Assembly (NCBI RefSeq): GCF_019090095.1
Contig: NZ_JAGQFP010000002.1
Location: 1,488,001-1,552,000, forward strand
Source: Stutzerimonas stutzeri
GTDB lineage: Bacteria; Pseudomonadota; Gammaproteobacteria; Pseudomonadales; Pseudomonadaceae
Length of the DNA: 64,000 nt
Reading direction: 5' to 3'
A program made the translations under genes and the position numbers. Positions 44,242 through 54,626 of this stretch are shown here, in pieces. The notes below the pieces were generated by a model. The model was not told where the DNA came from, made no database searches, and worked only from the letters and a program-made list of their open reading frames with translations. Numbering within the stretch: position 1 is the stretch's first letter; each line of letters starts with the position of its first letter.

Positions 44242-47200
44242 GGGGTGACTCCCGTTTCGGTGGTAGTTGCAGCGGGGGCGGCTGTGGCGGCCAGCGACTG
44301 ACGGCGGCGCATCAACAGAAAGGCCGCCGGCAGGACGAAGAGGGACAAGAGCGGGGCGGTGACCATTCCGCCGACCATGGGGGCGGCGATGCGGCTCATG
44401 ATCTCGCTGCCGGTGCCGCTGCCCCAGAGGATCGGCAGGAGCCCGGCGATGATCACGGCAACGGTCATGGCCTTGGGCCGTACACGCTGCACCGCACCGT
44501 AGCGGATGGCGTCGCGCAGGGCGGGCTCGCCGAAGTGGCCGGTGATCTGCTTGTCCTCCCAGGCGTTTTTCAGATACAGCAGCATGATCACGCCGAACTC
44601 CGCGGCGACGCCTGCCAGCGCAATGAAGCCGACGCCGGTGGCGACCGAAAGGTTGTAGCCGAGCAGATAGAGGAACCAGACGCCGCCAGTGAGGGCGAAG
44701 GGCAGGGTGGCCATGATCAGCGCCGCCTCGGAGGCGCGTCCGAAGGTCAGGTAGAGCAGCACGAAGATGATCGCCAGGGTGGCCGGCACGACCAGTTTCA
44801 GTCGCTGGTTGGCTCGCTCCATGAATTCGAACTGGCCGGAGTAGGCGAGGCTCATGCCCGCTGGCAGGTCGAGCTCGGCGTCGATGGCGTGGCGCAGGTC
44901 GCCGACCACCGAGGCGATATCGCGGCCACGGACGTCGATGTACACCCAGCCGGACAGCCGGGCGTTCTCGCTTTTGAGCATCGGCGGGCCGTCGACCACG
45001 CGAATCTCCGCCACGGTGCCGAGGGTGATCTGGCTGCCCTGCGGCGTGTAGATCGGCAGCTTGCGCAGATCGCTGATCGAGTCGCGCCATTCGCGGCCGT
45101 AGCGCAGGTTGATCGGGTAGCGGGCCAGGCCCTCGACCGTCTCGCCGACCTTGGCGCCGCCGATGGCACCGGCGACGATGGCCTGCACTTCGGCGATGTT
45201 CAGCCCGTAGCGGGCGGCCGCGGCGCGGTTGATGTCCACGTCGATGTAGCGCCCGCCGGTCATGCGTTCGGCCAGCGCCGAGGTGACGCCGGGAACCTGC
45301 TTGGCGATGCGTTCGACGTCGGCGGTGGCCTTGTCGATCTGCGCCAGGTCGCTGCCGGCCACTTTCACCCCGATGGGGCTCTTGATGCCGGTGGCGAGCA
45401 TGTCGATGCGGTTGCGGATCGGCGGGATCCACAGGTTGGCCAGGCCCGGCACCTGCACCGCGCGATCCAGCTCCTCGATCAGCTTCTCCTGGGTCATACC
45501 CTCGCGCCACTGATCCTTGGGCTTGAACTGGATGGTGGTCTCGAACATCACCAGCGGCGCCGGGTCGGTGGCGCTGTCGGCACGTCCGGCCTTGCCGAAG
45601 ACGCGTTCGACCTCCGGCACCGACTTGATTAGCCGGTCGGTGCGCTGCAACAGGGCACTGGCCTGCTGCGCCGAGAGGCCGGGCAGGGCGGTGGGCATGT
45701 AGAGCAGATCGCCTTCGTCCAGTGGCGGAAGGAATTCGCCGCCCAGCTTGCTCGCCGGGTAGAGCCCGGTAAGGAAGATTGCCAGCGCGACCACGAGGGT
45801 GGTTTTCGGCCACTTGAGCACGGCGTCCAGTGCCGGGCGGTAGATCCGGATCAGCCCGCGGTTGAGCGGGTTCTTCGTCTCATCGGGAATCCTGCCGCGA
45901 ATCCAGAAGCCCATCAGCACCGGCACCAGCGTCACCGAGAGCGCCGCGGCGGCCGCCATGGCGTAGGTCTTGGTAAAAGCCAGCGGGCCGAACAGCCGAC
46001 CTTCCTGGGCTTCGAGGGTGAACACCGGGATGAACGACAGCGTGATGATCAGCAGGCTGAAGAACAGCGCCGGGCCGACCTCCACCGCGGCGTCGGTGAT
46101 CACGCCCCAGTGCGCAGCGCCCTTGAGCGGTTGCCCCGGATGCTGCTCGCGCCAATGCTCGATGTGCTTGTGGGCGTTCTCGATCATCACCACAGCGGCA
46201 TCGACCATGGCGCCGATGGCGATGGCAATGCCCCCGAGGGACATGATGTTCGCGTTGACCCCCTGCTTCTGCATGATGACGAACGCCACCAGCACGCCGA
46301 CAGGCAGCGAGACGATGGCCACCAGCGACGAGCGCAGGTGCCAGAGGAACAGGGCACAGACCAGCGCCACCACGATGAACTCTTCCACCAGCTTGTGGCT
46401 GAGGTTGTCCACGGCGCGGTCGATCAGCTGGCTGCGGTCGTAGGTGGTGACGACCTCCACGCCCTCGGGCAGGCTTTTGCGCAGCTCGTCCAGACGCGTC
46501 TGCACCGCTGCGATGGTCTGCCGGGCGTTCTTGCCGCTGCGCAGGATCACCACGCCGCCGACCACTTCGCCCTCGCCATCCAGCTCGGCGATACCGCGAC
46601 GCATCTCCGGGCCGAGCTGGATGCTGGCGATATCGCCCAGCGTCACCGGGGTGCCGTTGGCCTCCACCCTCAGCGGAATCTGCCGGAAGTCCTTCAGCGA
46701 TTGGAGGTAGCCCGAGGCACGCACCATGAACTCGGCCTCCGCCAGCTCCAGCACGCTGCCGCCGGTTTCCCGGTTGGCCGCGTCGATGGCCTGCGCCACC
46801 TGCTGCTGGGTGATGCCGCGGCTGGCCATGCGCACCGGGTCGAGCACCACCTGATACTGCTTGACCATGCCGCCGATCGGCGCCACTTCCGCGACGTTGG
46901 GCAGGGTCTTCAGCTCATAGCGCAGGAACCAGTCCTGCAACGAGCGCAGTTGGGCCAGATCATGCTTGCCACTGCGGTCGATCAGCGCGTACTGGTAGAT
47001 CCAGCCGACACCCGTGGCGTCCGGGCCCAATGCCGGGGTGGCGCCGGCCGGCAGGCGGCTCTGCACTTGGCTCAGGTACTCGAGCACACGCGAGCGCGCC
47101 CAATAGAGGTCGGTGCCGTCCTCGAACAGCACGTAGACGTAGCTGTCGCCGAAGAACGAATAGCCGCGGACGGTCTTTGCGCCCGGCACCGACAACATGG

Positions 47201-47414
47201 TGGTGGCCAGCGGGTAGGTGACCTGATTCTCGACGATCTGCGGCGCCTGGCCGGCGTAAGGCGTGCGGATGATCACTTGCACATCGGACAGGTCCGGCAG
47301 TGCGTCGATGGGACTGTTTTTGACCGACCAGACGCCCCAGGCCACGGCGAACAGCGTCGCCAGAAGGACCAGAAAGCGGTTGGCCACCGACCAGCGGATA
47401 ACGGCGGCAATCAT
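44238..47414 (-). CDS. cusA: CusA-type Cu(I)/Ag(I) efflux RND pump
   Basis: Inner-membrane proton-driven transporter of 1058 residues, the usual HME-RND size. Two six-helix bundles and two large periplasmic loops are visible. Helix 4 carries the proton-relay Asp-Glu region [23 protein letters not shown]. The methionines of the metal path correspond to [23 protein letters not shown] and [11 protein letters not shown], which match the positions of the Met triad in E. coli CusA and support Cu(I)/Ag(I) rather than Zn/Co/Cd. It overlaps the adaptor upstream and cusF downstream by 4 bp each. Regulation probably lies upstream of the small ORF at 50576. Confidence 0.94.
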   Translation of the reverse strand: MIAAVIRWSVANRFLVLLATLFAVAWGVWSVKNSPIDALPDLSDVQVIIRTPYAGQAPQIVENQVTYPLATTMLSVPGAKTVRGYSFFGDSYVYVLFEDGTDLYWARSRVLEYLSQVQSRLPAGATPALGPDATGVGWIYQYALIDRSGKHDLAQLRSLQDWFLRYELKTLPNVAEVAPIGGMVKQYQVVLDPVRMASRGITQQQVAQAIDAANRETGGSVLELAEAEFMVRASGYLQSLKDFRQIPLRVEANGTPVTLGDIASIQLGPEMRRGIAELDGEGEVVGGVVILRSGKNARQTIAAVQTRLDELRKSLPEGVEVVTTYDRSQLIDRAVDNLSHKLVEEFIVVALVCALFLWHLRSSLVAIVSLPVGVLVAFVIMQKQGVNANIMSLGGIAIAIGAMVDAAVVMIENAHKHIEHWREQHPGQPLKGAAHWGVITDAAVEVGPALFFSLLIITLSFIPVFTLEAQEGRLFGPLAFTKTYAMAAAAALSVTLVPVLMGFWIRGRIPDETKNPLNRGLIRIYRPALDAVLKWPKTTLVVALAIFLTGLYPASKLGGEFLPPLDEGDLLYMPTALPGLSAQQASALLQRTDRLIKSVPEVERVFGKAGRADSATDPAPLVMFETTIQFKPKDQWREGMTQEKLIEELDRAVQVPGLANLWIPPIRNRIDMLATGIKSPIGVKVAGSDLAQIDKATADVERIAKQVPGVTSALAERMTGGRYIDVDINRAAAARYGLNIAEVQAIVAGAIGGAKVGETVEGLARYPINLRYGREWRDSISDLRKLPIYTPQGSQITLGTVAEIRVVDGPPMLKSENARLSGWVYIDVRGRDIASVVGDLRHAIDAELDLPAGMSLAYSGQFEFMERANQRLKLVVPATLAIIFVLLYLTFGRASEAALIMATLPFALTGGVWFLYLLGYNLSVATGVGFIALAGVAAEFGVIMLLYLKNAWEDKQITGHFGEPALRDAIRYGAVQRVRPKAMTVAVIIAGLLPILWGSGTGSEIMSRIAAPMVGGMVTAPLLSLFVLPAAFLLMRRRQSLAATAAPAATTTETGVTP

Positions 47415-48877
47415 GGCTGGTGCTCCTCGTGGCCGGTGTGCTCATCGAGCTTCTCCAGGCGCTCGATGAACAGCCCGTCGTCGGTCTGCGACACGCCTAC
47501 GCGCACCCGGTCACCCACCTTGAAGCCTTCCAGCAGTGCCAGGTCCGAGACCGAGAAGGGCATGGTCATGCCCGGCATGCCGAGGGTCTTGAACGGGCCG
47601 TGGGACAGCCCGACCATGTCGCCATCGATCTCGACAATGGTGCCTTCGGCCTCATGCAGGGTCGGCGCGGCGGCGGCCACCGTCGTCTCGCCCACGCCAT
47701 GGGCGGCGATGCCGCGCAGGCTGGCTTCGGAGTCGAGCAGGAACTGGCCGGAGGCGACCACCTGCTGGCCTTCTTCCAGGCCAGCGAGCACCTCGGTCTT
47801 CTCCTCGGTTTCCCGACCGGTGCGGATCTCCACGGGCCGGTAGCGGCCGTTGTCGTCGGCCAGCATTACCAGGCTGCGCTTGCCGGTGCGAATGACCGCT
47901 TCGGTGGGAATCACCAGCGCCGGCTGGCTGTTGTGGGCCAGGCTGACCTCGGCGGTCATGCCGGGACGCAGGCGCAACGCAGGGTTAGGCAGCTCGACCC
48001 GTACGCGCACGGTGCGGCTGGCCAGATCCGCCTGGGGCAGTACCGCTTGAATCCGCCCTTCCAGCGCTTCGCCGGGGAACGCCGGCAGCCGCGCGGCGAC
48101 CGGTTGATCCGGGCCGAGGCCGGCAGCCTGGGCCTCGGGCACCGCGACCTCCAGCCAGACCTTGTCGAGCCCGTTGACCCGCGCCAGGGTGGCACCGGTC
48201 GGAAGGGTCATGCCTTCACGTACGTCGAGGCTTTGCAGTACACCGCCGATGGGGCTGGTCACGGTCCAGACGTTTTGCGTGCGGCCAGTATTCTCCAGCC
48301 GGGCGATCAGCTCGGCGGGCATGCCGGCCAGCCGCAGGCGCTGGCGGGCGGCGCTCAGCAGTTCCGGTTCGCCGAGGCCGCGCAACGCCAGGTACTCAGC
48401 TTGGGCGGCGCCCCATTCGGGCACCAGCAGATCGGCCAGCGGCGCGCCTTTTTCGATCACATCCTCCGGGGCACGGTCGTAGACGCGTTCGACGAAGCCG
48501 CCGCTGCGCGCCTGTACCAGGGCCATGTCACGGCCATTGAAGGTGAGCGCACCGACAGCCTCTACCGAGTCGTCGAAGGTCTCCCGGCTGGCGGTGGCCA
48601 GGCGCATGCCGAGATTCTGCGAAATGCCAGGGTCGATGCTGATACTGGCGGCGTCGCCACCCTCCTCGGCGTAGCGCGGTACCAGATCCATGTCCATGAA
48701 GGGCGACTTGCCAGGCTTGTCGAACCGTTGCTGCGGGTACATGGGGTCGTACCAGTACAGCACCGCACGGCCTTCGGTGTCGGGCTTGGCAGCCTGGGCA
48801 GCGCTGAGAGGAGAGGCACCGAGCAGCAGCACCGGAAGGCTGACCAGCAGGGCCAGGCGCTTGAGTGGGTCATTCAT
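47411..48877 (-). CDS. cusB: CusB-type membrane fusion protein with fused metal-binding domains
   Basis: Periplasmic adaptor of the Cu/Ag pump, 488 residues. After a signal segment (about 1-26) it has an N-terminal heavy-metal-binding domain ([20 protein letters not shown], then MDMDLVP), then the lipoyl, alpha-hairpin and barrel regions. It ends in an additional CusF-like domain ([27 protein letters not shown]) and a His-rich tail ([11 protein letters not shown]). The fused CusF-like domain duplicates the function of the free CusF gene. Overlaps both neighbours by 4 bp (cusC and cusA). Confidence 0.92.
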   Translation of the reverse strand: MNDPLKRLALLVSLPVLLLGASPLSAAQAAKPDTEGRAVLYWYDPMYPQQRFDKPGKSPFMDMDLVPRYAEEGGDAASISIDPGISQNLGMRLATASRETFDDSVEAVGALTFNGRDMALVQARSGGFVERVYDRAPEDVIEKGAPLADLLVPEWGAAQAEYLALRGLGEPELLSAARQRLRLAGMPAELIARLENTGRTQNVWTVTSPIGGVLQSLDVREGMTLPTGATLARVNGLDKVWLEVAVPEAQAAGLGPDQPVAARLPAFPGEALEGRIQAVLPQADLASRTVRVRVELPNPALRLRPGMTAEVSLAHNSQPALVIPTEAVIRTGKRSLVMLADDNGRYRPVEIRTGRETEEKTEVLAGLEEGQQVVASGQFLLDSEASLRGIAAHGVGETTVAAAAPTLHEAEGTIVEIDGDMVGLSHGPFKTLGMPGMTMPFSVSDLALLEGFKVGDRVRVGVSQTDDGLFIERLEKLDEHTGHEEHQP

Positions 48878-50118
48878 TGATCAGCTCCAAAGGCGAAGTG
48901 CAGGCGGGCGTTGGCCAGGGCGCGGTCGCGGGCCACGTCGATCCGGCGCAGGCGGGTCTCCAGCAGGGCCTCGCGGGCCTCGACCACCGGCGTCAGGCCG
49001 CCGCGACCGCCGCGGTAGTCGGCCATGGACAGGTGGACCTTTTCTTCCGCCAGCGGAACCAGGGTCGAGTCGAGGCGCGCCAGGGTGCGCTGCAGTCGCT
49101 CCAGTTCGGCAAGGTCGGTAGCCAGCGCCTCGTTGTGCATGCGCAAGGCCGCTTCACGCTCGGCCTCGACCTGGCTCAGGCGTGCCCGTTCGGAAGCGAT
49201 ACGGGGCGTCTGGCGGGAGCCGGCGAACACCGGCAGGTCGAAGCTCACATTGAAGCTGACCATGTCGCCATAGGCTTCACGCCGCCCGTACTCGACGCCC
49301 CAGGCCCAATCGGGCCGCTTGTCGGCAATGGCCTCCTGCAGGCGCGCCTCGGCCTGGCGGGCCAGCGGCCCGTACGCCTCGAGCGAGGGATGATGTTGCA
49401 GATGGTGCTGGTAGTAAGCGGCCTCGTCGGACCAGGACGGCAGTTCGCCGCTCAGCGGTTGCCCCGCGGCCTCGCCGATCCAGCGGCGCAGGGCGGCGCG
49501 TGCCACCTGACGGTTGCGTTGCAACTGGTCTTCCTGCTCGGCAAGCAGCGCCGCCTCTTGCTTGGGCTGCACGCTATCGGCCGCGCCGCCTCCGCCGCCG
49601 GCAATGCGCGCCTGCACGGCTCGCTCGAACAGGCGGTTCTCGTCATAGAGCGCTTTGAACAGCTCGAGCTTTTCCTCGACCGAGCGAGCCGTGATCCAGG
49701 CTTCGGCCGCTTGACGACGAACTTCCAGGCGAGATAGCTGCTGTTGGGTTTGCGCCAGTTCGATGTCTGCGCCGGCTGCCTCGGTCCGCGCCCGACGCTT
49801 GGCGCGGTTGGGCACCTCCTGCACCAGGCCGATGGTCTGCATAGTCATGGCTTCGGCATCCAGACGCCCGGCCGGATCGCCTTCGATCGGCAGGTTGCGT
49901 ATGCCCAGGCTGAGGCGCGGGTCCGGCAGCTCGCCGGCAGGTATGGCCGCCTGGCGGGCGGCCTCGGTATTGGCGGCCCGGGCTTGCAGGTCCGGTGCCT
50001 GTTGTTCGGCGAGACGCAGCGTCTCGTCCAGGGTCAGCGCGCTGGCTAGGGTAGGCAGGGCCAGCGTGATCGCCAGCGCGACCAATGAAGGGCGCGCCAG
50101 AGGGCGTGAGGATTTCAT
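48874..50118 (-). CDS. cusC: CusC-type outer-membrane channel of the Cu/Ag pump
   Basis: Outer-membrane TolC-family factor of 414 residues. A signal peptide (about 1-25, LPTLASA) is followed by LTLDETLRLAEQQAPDLQARAAN, and the coiled-coil regions have repeated RLSQVEAEREAAL and TLARLDSTLVPLAEEKVHLSMADYRGGRGGLTPVVEAREALL segments, as in CzcC/CusC proteins. There is no lipoprotein Cys near the N-terminus, as in CzcC-type members. The start at 50118 has AGGA just before it; the frame extends upstream to 50163. First pump gene, preceded by a small exported protein. Confidence 0.9.
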   Translation of the reverse strand: MKSSRPLARPSLVALAITLALPTLASALTLDETLRLAEQQAPDLQARAANTEAARQAAIPAGELPDPRLSLGIRNLPIEGDPAGRLDAEAMTMQTIGLVQEVPNRAKRRARTEAAGADIELAQTQQQLSRLEVRRQAAEAWITARSVEEKLELFKALYDENRLFERAVQARIAGGGGGAADSVQPKQEAALLAEQEDQLQRNRQVARAALRRWIGEAAGQPLSGELPSWSDEAAYYQHHLQHHPSLEAYGPLARQAEARLQEAIADKRPDWAWGVEYGRREAYGDMVSFNVSFDLPVFAGSRQTPRIASERARLSQVEAEREAALRMHNEALATDLAELERLQRTLARLDSTLVPLAEEKVHLSMADYRGGRGGLTPVVEAREALLETRLRRIDVARDRALANARLHFAFGADQ

Positions 50119-50213
50119 TCCTGTTGATTCCAGTGTCGTCCAGGCGAGCCAAAAGGCACGCAATGCCTCTTCGTGCGGACGGGCGCACGAAGTGGGTCAG
50201 GGCAGAACGGGAA

Positions 50214-50576
50214 TCAGGCGCGGGGTGGATGCCAGACGGCGTCCGGGATCAGGGCGGGGGTAAAGTCGCTGGGATGGACAGGCACGGGCTTGCCGAGCGG
50301 CAATGTAGGCGGCTTGCCGAGCGATAGCTGCAGCAAGCTGCTGGTTTTGCATTCCTTGCCGGATTTGCAGAACACGCCTTTGCCTGGCTGCTCGTGATCG
50401 AGGCACTCGCTGCTCTGCATATCCATCGTGGCCTGCATGAGGCTGGACGCTTCGGCGTGTGACCCGTGGCTCATCATCGTGCCTTGACCGACAGGCAACA
50501 GCATTTGCGCCATTCCGTTGATGGGAAGCGCAAGGGTCAATAGCAAAAAGATGAAGACACGGACATGGCGTTGCAT
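50214..50576 (-). CDS. Small exported Met/His/Cys-containing protein upstream of cusC
   Basis: About 120 residues. A signal segment (MQRHVRVFIFLLLTLALP) is followed by a Met/His-rich stretch (MLLPVGQGTMMSHGSHAEAS, then MDMQSSECLDHE), a GVFCKSGKECKTSSLLQL pair of Cys, and a Pro-rich tail ending HPPRA. Such small ORFs upstream of copper-resistance operons resemble CopL/DUF2946-type proteins, but I cannot place it in a family firmly. Spacing to cusC (95 bp) and the shared strand suggest co-transcription. Metal binding is plausible from the Met, His and Cys content. Confidence 0.6.
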   Translation of the reverse strand: MQRHVRVFIFLLLTLALPINGMAQMLLPVGQGTMMSHGSHAEASSLMQATMDMQSSECLDHEQPGKGVFCKSGKECKTSSLLQLSLGKPPTLPLGKPVPVHPSDFTPALIPDAVWHPPRA

Positions 50577-50993
50577 GCGGCCGAGTCTATTGGATGCAGC
50601 TGCGCTGAACAAGCGCGGCCAGCCCAGCGAACGGGCTCTGCCACGCCCTAAGTCCGCCGGTTGCCAGGCCGTGTTTTGGATGGGCAAACGAAGCGCATTG
50701 AAAACGGCCCGGCACGCGAGGGCATGCAGCCACGGTAGCGTGCCGAGACGGCTGCCTTGGCGCCGAATCAGATCGGCATCACAACGGTCAATGAACAGCC
50801 GGACAGGTTTGGTTTCTGCGCAGCTCCCCCGTTCAGCTGAGCGCGTTAGGCCGTATGCCTCCCCGGCACGACGCCAGCCCGGCAGATGGACGGCTCGGCC
50901 TGGAGTGGCCGTGCTAGGCTTGGTTTGGCTGTTTCCCCGGTCGATACGAACAATTACGCACGGCCCGACTCGGCGCCTTGTTTGGAGTCCCGC
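50577..50993. other. Divergent intergenic region between the cus operon and the sigma-54 activator gene
   Basis: A 417-bp gap between the leftward copper operon and the rightward AcoR-like gene. A TTGTTC-17-TAGACT pair lies on the minus strand (50584-50612), but its predicted start site falls at the first codon of the small ORF, so it may be a chance match or give a nearly leaderless transcript. No CusR/CopR-like palindrome was found by eye, and no other gene was seen. Confidence 0.35.
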
Positions 50994-52907
50994 ATGATCG
51001 CGCGTCCGCCCTCTGAGCTACCAACCGATCTCTCGGCATTCGTTGCCACGCACTTCGCCGGCCGAGGGTCCAATCCGGATCGGTTGATTGCCGAATCCTG
51101 GTACCGCAGCGTCCACCAGCACGGGCTCGATCCGACTCAACCTGTCGCCCATGTTCAGCTCGAGCAGCACGAGATTCGCCTGCATCAGGAAGAACACCAT
51201 GACTTTCTGGCCATCGCGAGTCAGGGCATGGAAGGGTTGTCGCGGCGGCTGAACCCGGCGGGCTTTGCCGTGCTGCTCAGTGATCGCCGCGGGATCACGC
51301 TCGATGCCCGGCTACCCGGGCAGTACAGTCCCTATGCGGACTCGGGGCTGGTGGTCGGCAGTTGCTGGGACGAGTCGCTGGTGGGGACCAACGGCATCGG
51401 TACGGGGCTGGCCGCGGGCCAGTCGCTGATCATCCACCGCGACGAGCATTTTCTCAGCAGCAACGCCATGCTGAGTTGCTCGGTGGCGCCGTTGTTCGAT
51501 CCTCAGGGCGCATTAATGGGGTGTCTCAACGCCTCGTGTCTCAACAGTGGCGGGCCGAAGCAGGCGCAATACCTGACGCTCCAGTTGGTCAGCCTGTACG
51601 CCCGGCTTATCGAAAACGCCAGTTTCCACCAGCGCTATGCGCATTGCGCCATGCTGACGCTGGGCGGCGATGCAGGCGACCTGGGCAACGAGCGGTTGCT
51701 GGCGCTTGATGCGGCGGGCCGGATCCTCGGTGCCAATCGCGCCGCCTTTTTGGCCGCCGGCCAGCGGGGCGCGCTCGTGGGCGAGGCGGTTCAGGATGTT
51801 CTGTCCCTCTCACTGGATGAGCTGGTCACCCTTACCCACGGCGGCCAGCGCAGCGCGACCTTACGGTTGGCCGGTGGACCGGCGCTGGAGGTGACGCTGC
51901 GGATGCCGGCGGCCCCCACGCCGCGCGCCAGAAGCGAGCGCGGCCTGAACGTCGTTCCGGCAGAGCCAACCCTTGAACACCTGGCCGGAGAGGATCCAGG
52001 CCTGCAGCGCTCCGTCCAGAAGCTGCGGCGCGTGCTGGATCGGGATATTTCATTGCTGCTGACCGGCGAGACCGGCACCGGCAAGGAAGCCTTCGCGCGG
52101 GCGATCCATCAGGCCAGCGTGCGCGCTAAGGGGCCCTTCGTCGCGCTCAATTGCGCGGCGATCCCGGAGTCGCTGATCGAGAGCGAGCTGTTTGGCTACC
52201 GTGCCGGCACCTTTACCGGCGCCAGCCGCCAGGGGATGAAGGGCAAGCTGGAGCAAGCCAATGGCGGGACGCTGTTTCTCGACGAGATTGGCGATATGCC
52301 GGCGCACCTGCAGACGCGGCTGCTGCGCGTGCTGGCCGAGCGGGAGCTGGTGCCGCTGGGGGCTGCCACGCCGGTCGCGCTGAATGTGCAGCTGGTCTGC
52401 GCCACGCACCGCGACCTGCCTGCCATGGTGGCTGCGGGCGAGTTTCGTGAGGACCTGTACTACCGGCTAAACGGCCTGACCATCAGGCTGCCCGCCTTGC
52501 GCGACCGGGCGGATCGCGCCGCGCTGATCCGTCGCGTTTTAGGACGTGAGGCTGGCGACGAGCCTGTCGAGTTGACCACCGAGGCGATGGAACGGCTGGC
52601 CGCTTACCGGTGGCCCGGCAACGTGCGCCAGCTGATCAACGTGCTGCGCTGTGCCGTCGCGCTGGCGGACGACGGGCTGATCGGTCTCGATTGCCTGCCA
52701 CCGGAGCTACTGTCGGCGCCCATGGAGCCGTTGTCCGTGACGCAATCGCTGGAGACGACCCGAGACGCTGCCGAAGCGGCCCATCTGCAAGCGACACTTG
52801 AGCAGCATGGCGGCAACGTCACGTCGGCGGCACGTTCGCTTGGCATCAACCGCGCCACGCTGTATCGCAAGCTGCAGCGTTACGGGCTCACCACGCGACG
52901 CAGGTGA
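50994..52907 (+). CDS. AcoR-like sigma-54-dependent transcriptional activator
   Basis: A 637-residue enhancer-binding protein. The N-terminal sensor region (about 1-190) is a GAF-type domain with AESWYRSVHQHGLDP at the start, as in AcoR-family activators of acetoin and alcohol pathways. A short PAS-like segment follows (LLALDAAGRILGANRAA). The AAA+ domain has Walker A GETGTGKEAFARAIHQ, the sigma-54 contact loop read here as GTFTGA in place of GAFTGA, and Walker B GGTLFLDEIGDMPAHLQ. The Fis-type HTH (GGNVTSAARSLGINRATLYRKLQRYGL) ends the protein. It lies near the alcohol/aldehyde dehydrogenase genes, whose promoters carry sigma-54 elements, so it is the likely activator. Confidence 0.9.
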   Translation: MIARPPSELPTDLSAFVATHFAGRGSNPDRLIAESWYRSVHQHGLDPTQPVAHVQLEQHEIRLHQEEHHDFLAIASQGMEGLSRRLNPAGFAVLLSDRRGITLDARLPGQYSPYADSGLVVGSCWDESLVGTNGIGTGLAAGQSLIIHRDEHFLSSNAMLSCSVAPLFDPQGALMGCLNASCLNSGGPKQAQYLTLQLVSLYARLIENASFHQRYAHCAMLTLGGDAGDLGNERLLALDAAGRILGANRAAFLAAGQRGALVGEAVQDVLSLSLDELVTLTHGGQRSATLRLAGGPALEVTLRMPAAPTPRARSERGLNVVPAEPTLEHLAGEDPGLQRSVQKLRRVLDRDISLLLTGETGTGKEAFARAIHQASVRAKGPFVALNCAAIPESLIESELFGYRAGTFTGASRQGMKGKLEQANGGTLFLDEIGDMPAHLQTRLLRVLAERELVPLGAATPVALNVQLVCATHRDLPAMVAAGEFREDLYYRLNGLTIRLPALRDRADRAALIRRVLGREAGDEPVELTTEAMERLAAYRWPGNVRQLINVLRCAVALADDGLIGLDCLPPELLSAPMEPLSVTQSLETTRDAAEAAHLQATLEQHGGNVTSAARSLGINRATLYRKLQRYGLTTRRR

Positions 52908-53010
52908 TAGCTCGCATGTGACGGTTGCGTCGCGGGCTCAGCGGTGCCCAGGGCGCTAGCCTCGAGATCCGAGAAGAATGCGTGCCAGCTCTCGGATATG
53001 ACCCAGACCA

Positions 53011-53050
53011 GGTGGGCTGAAGCAGAGCTCCGCTCGGCCCACCCTATGGT
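53011..53050. repeat. REP-like palindrome
   Basis: GGTGGGCTGA...CTCGGCCCACC followed by CTATGG forms a stem-loop of the same type as the elements between gcl and hyi (shared GGTGG/CCACCCTA ends). It lies in the spacer between the sigma-54 activator gene and the convergent aldehyde dehydrogenase gene. Confidence 0.7.
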
Positions 53051-53101
53051 GGCGCGAACACGCTCAAGCCCAACACGACGCTCGCTTCCCCCACCATCCG
53101 A

Positions 53102-53141
53102 CTCCCTCGCCCCTCCGGGGAGAGGGCTGGGGTGAGGGGAG
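53102..53141. repeat. CCCTCGCCCC/GGGGTGAGGGG palindromic repeat
   Basis: CTCCCTCGCCCCTCCGGGG followed by AGAGGGCTGGGGTGAGGGGAG folds into a strong stem. This sequence type recurs in intergenic DNA of many proteobacteria. It ends 32 bases after the aldehyde dehydrogenase stop (read on the minus strand) and may act as a terminator or mRNA-stabilising element there. Confidence 0.65.
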
Positions 53142-53173
53142 CGCCGTCAGGCGCCTGCGCGAGGAAAGGTCAC

Positions 53174-54610
53174 TCAGCTCTGTACATACACCGCGTGGGT
53201 ATGGGTGTACTCGTACAGGCCGTGCTTGCCATCCGCGCCGCCGATGCCGGATTTGCGCACCCCGGCGTGGAAGCCCTGCATCGCCTCGAAGTTCTCGCGG
53301 TTGATGTAGGTCTCGCCGAAGTCCAGGCCAGCGGCCGCTTTCATCGCGGTGGAGAGATCGCGGGTGTAGATCGAGGAGGTCAGGCCGTACTCGCAGTCGT
53401 TGGCCATGGCGATGGCTTCGTCCAGGTCATCGATGATCTGTACCGGCAACACCGGGCCGAAGACTTCCTTGCGCATGATTTCCATGTCGTGCGAGCAGTT
53501 GGCGAGCAGCGTCGGCTGGTAGTGGAAGCCCTTGCCCAGGTCCGCCACGGCGCCACCGGTGACCAGCTGCGCGCCCTGGCTCTGGGCGGTGCGCACCATC
53601 TGCTCGACCTTGCGCAGGCCAGCCTCGTTGATCAGCGGGCCCATCTCCACGTCCGCTTGGGCGATGGGGTCGCCATAGCGGGTTTCGGCCAGGGCACCGG
53701 CAATGCGTTCGATGAACTGGTCCGCGACACCGCGCTGCACGTAAACGCGCTCGGCGCAGTTGCAGACCTGCCCGGTGTTGATGATGCGCGACGCGCGAAT
53801 GGCGGTGACGGCGAGGTCCAGGTCCGCATCGTTCATCACGATTGCCGGGGCCTTGCCGCCTAGCTCCAGGTTGAGCTTGGTGACGTTTTGCGCCGCAGCG
53901 GCCATGATCCGCTGGCCGGTGCCGACGCTGCCGGTGAAGCTGATCATGTCGATCTTGTCGCTGGTGGTCAGCGCGCTGCCGACCCCCGCGCCGCTGCCGC
54001 AGACCACGTTGAACACGCCTTTGGGCAGGTCGGTCTCGGCCACCAGCTTGGCAAATTCGAAGCAGTTGTTCGGCGTCTCTTCGCTGGGCTTGATGACGAT
54101 GGTGTTGCCGGTCACCAGCGCCGGCGCCATCTTCCGCGCGATCAGGAAGAACGGGAAGTTCCACGGCAGGATGCCGGCCACCACGCCCAGCGGCTTGCGG
54201 AACAGGAAGATGTTTTCGCCCGGGCGGTCGCTGGTGATGATCTCGCCCTCGATACGGCGCGCCCACTCGGCCATGTAGTCGAGGTAGTCGGCAGTGAAGT
54301 TGACCTCCACCAGCGCCAGGCTCTGGATCTTGCCGCCTTCCTCGGTGATGACCCGGGCCAGGCGCTCGGCGTTCTGGCGGATCTTGCTGGCGATGGCGCG
54401 CAGGTAGCCGGCGCGCTCGACGGCGGGCTTCTGGCTCCAGGCTTTCTGCGCGGCGCGGGCGGCGGCGATGGCGCGTTCGGCGGTGGCGGCATCGGACTCC
54501 GGCACGCGGGAAAGCACCGCGCCGGTCGCCGGGTTGCGCACCTCGATGAGGTTGTCGCAGGCGACGAAGGCGCCGTCGATGTAGTTCTGGTAGGTCGTCA
54601 AGTCAGTCAT
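53174..54610 (-). CDS. NAD-dependent aldehyde dehydrogenase (AldA-like)
   Basis: Oxidises an aldehyde to the acid; cytosolic, 478 residues, the length of AldA. It has GVVAGILPWNFPFFLIARKMAPALVTGNTIVIKPSEETP (cofactor binding, Lys near 175), FTGSVGTGQRIM (NAD loop), LELGGKAPAIVMNDADLD (catalytic Glu, about 250) and GQVCNCAERVYVQ (nucleophilic Cys, about 284). Sequence style is that of lactaldehyde/glycolaldehyde dehydrogenase AldA. It lies 16 bp after the quinohemoprotein alcohol dehydrogenase gene and should oxidise the aldehyde made by it. AGGAG precedes the ATG. Confidence 0.92.
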   Translation of the reverse strand: MTDLTTYQNYIDGAFVACDNLIEVRNPATGAVLSRVPESDAATAERAIAAARAAQKAWSQKPAVERAGYLRAIASKIRQNAERLARVITEEGGKIQSLALVEVNFTADYLDYMAEWARRIEGEIITSDRPGENIFLFRKPLGVVAGILPWNFPFFLIARKMAPALVTGNTIVIKPSEETPNNCFEFAKLVAETDLPKGVFNVVCGSGAGVGSALTTSDKIDMISFTGSVGTGQRIMAAAAQNVTKLNLELGGKAPAIVMNDADLDLAVTAIRASRIINTGQVCNCAERVYVQRGVADQFIERIAGALAETRYGDPIAQADVEMGPLINEAGLRKVEQMVRTAQSQGAQLVTGGAVADLGKGFHYQPTLLANCSHDMEIMRKEVFGPVLPVQIIDDLDEAIAMANDCEYGLTSSIYTRDLSTAMKAAAGLDFGETYINRENFEAMQGFHAGVRKSGIGGADGKHGLYEYTHTHAVYVQS

Positions 54611-54626
54611 GTCGATTCTCCTGGGG

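Noticed and set aside
43882..45813. 643-codon minus-strand frame that includes the cusF sequence
   Set aside because: Only its last 119 codons are CusF; the rest reads cusA in the wrong frame. CusF has its own ATG at 44241 with a signal peptide.
50584..50612. Sigma-70 promoter for the small gene before cusC
   Set aside because: The predicted start would fall on the first codon, so it was not listed as a separate promoter.
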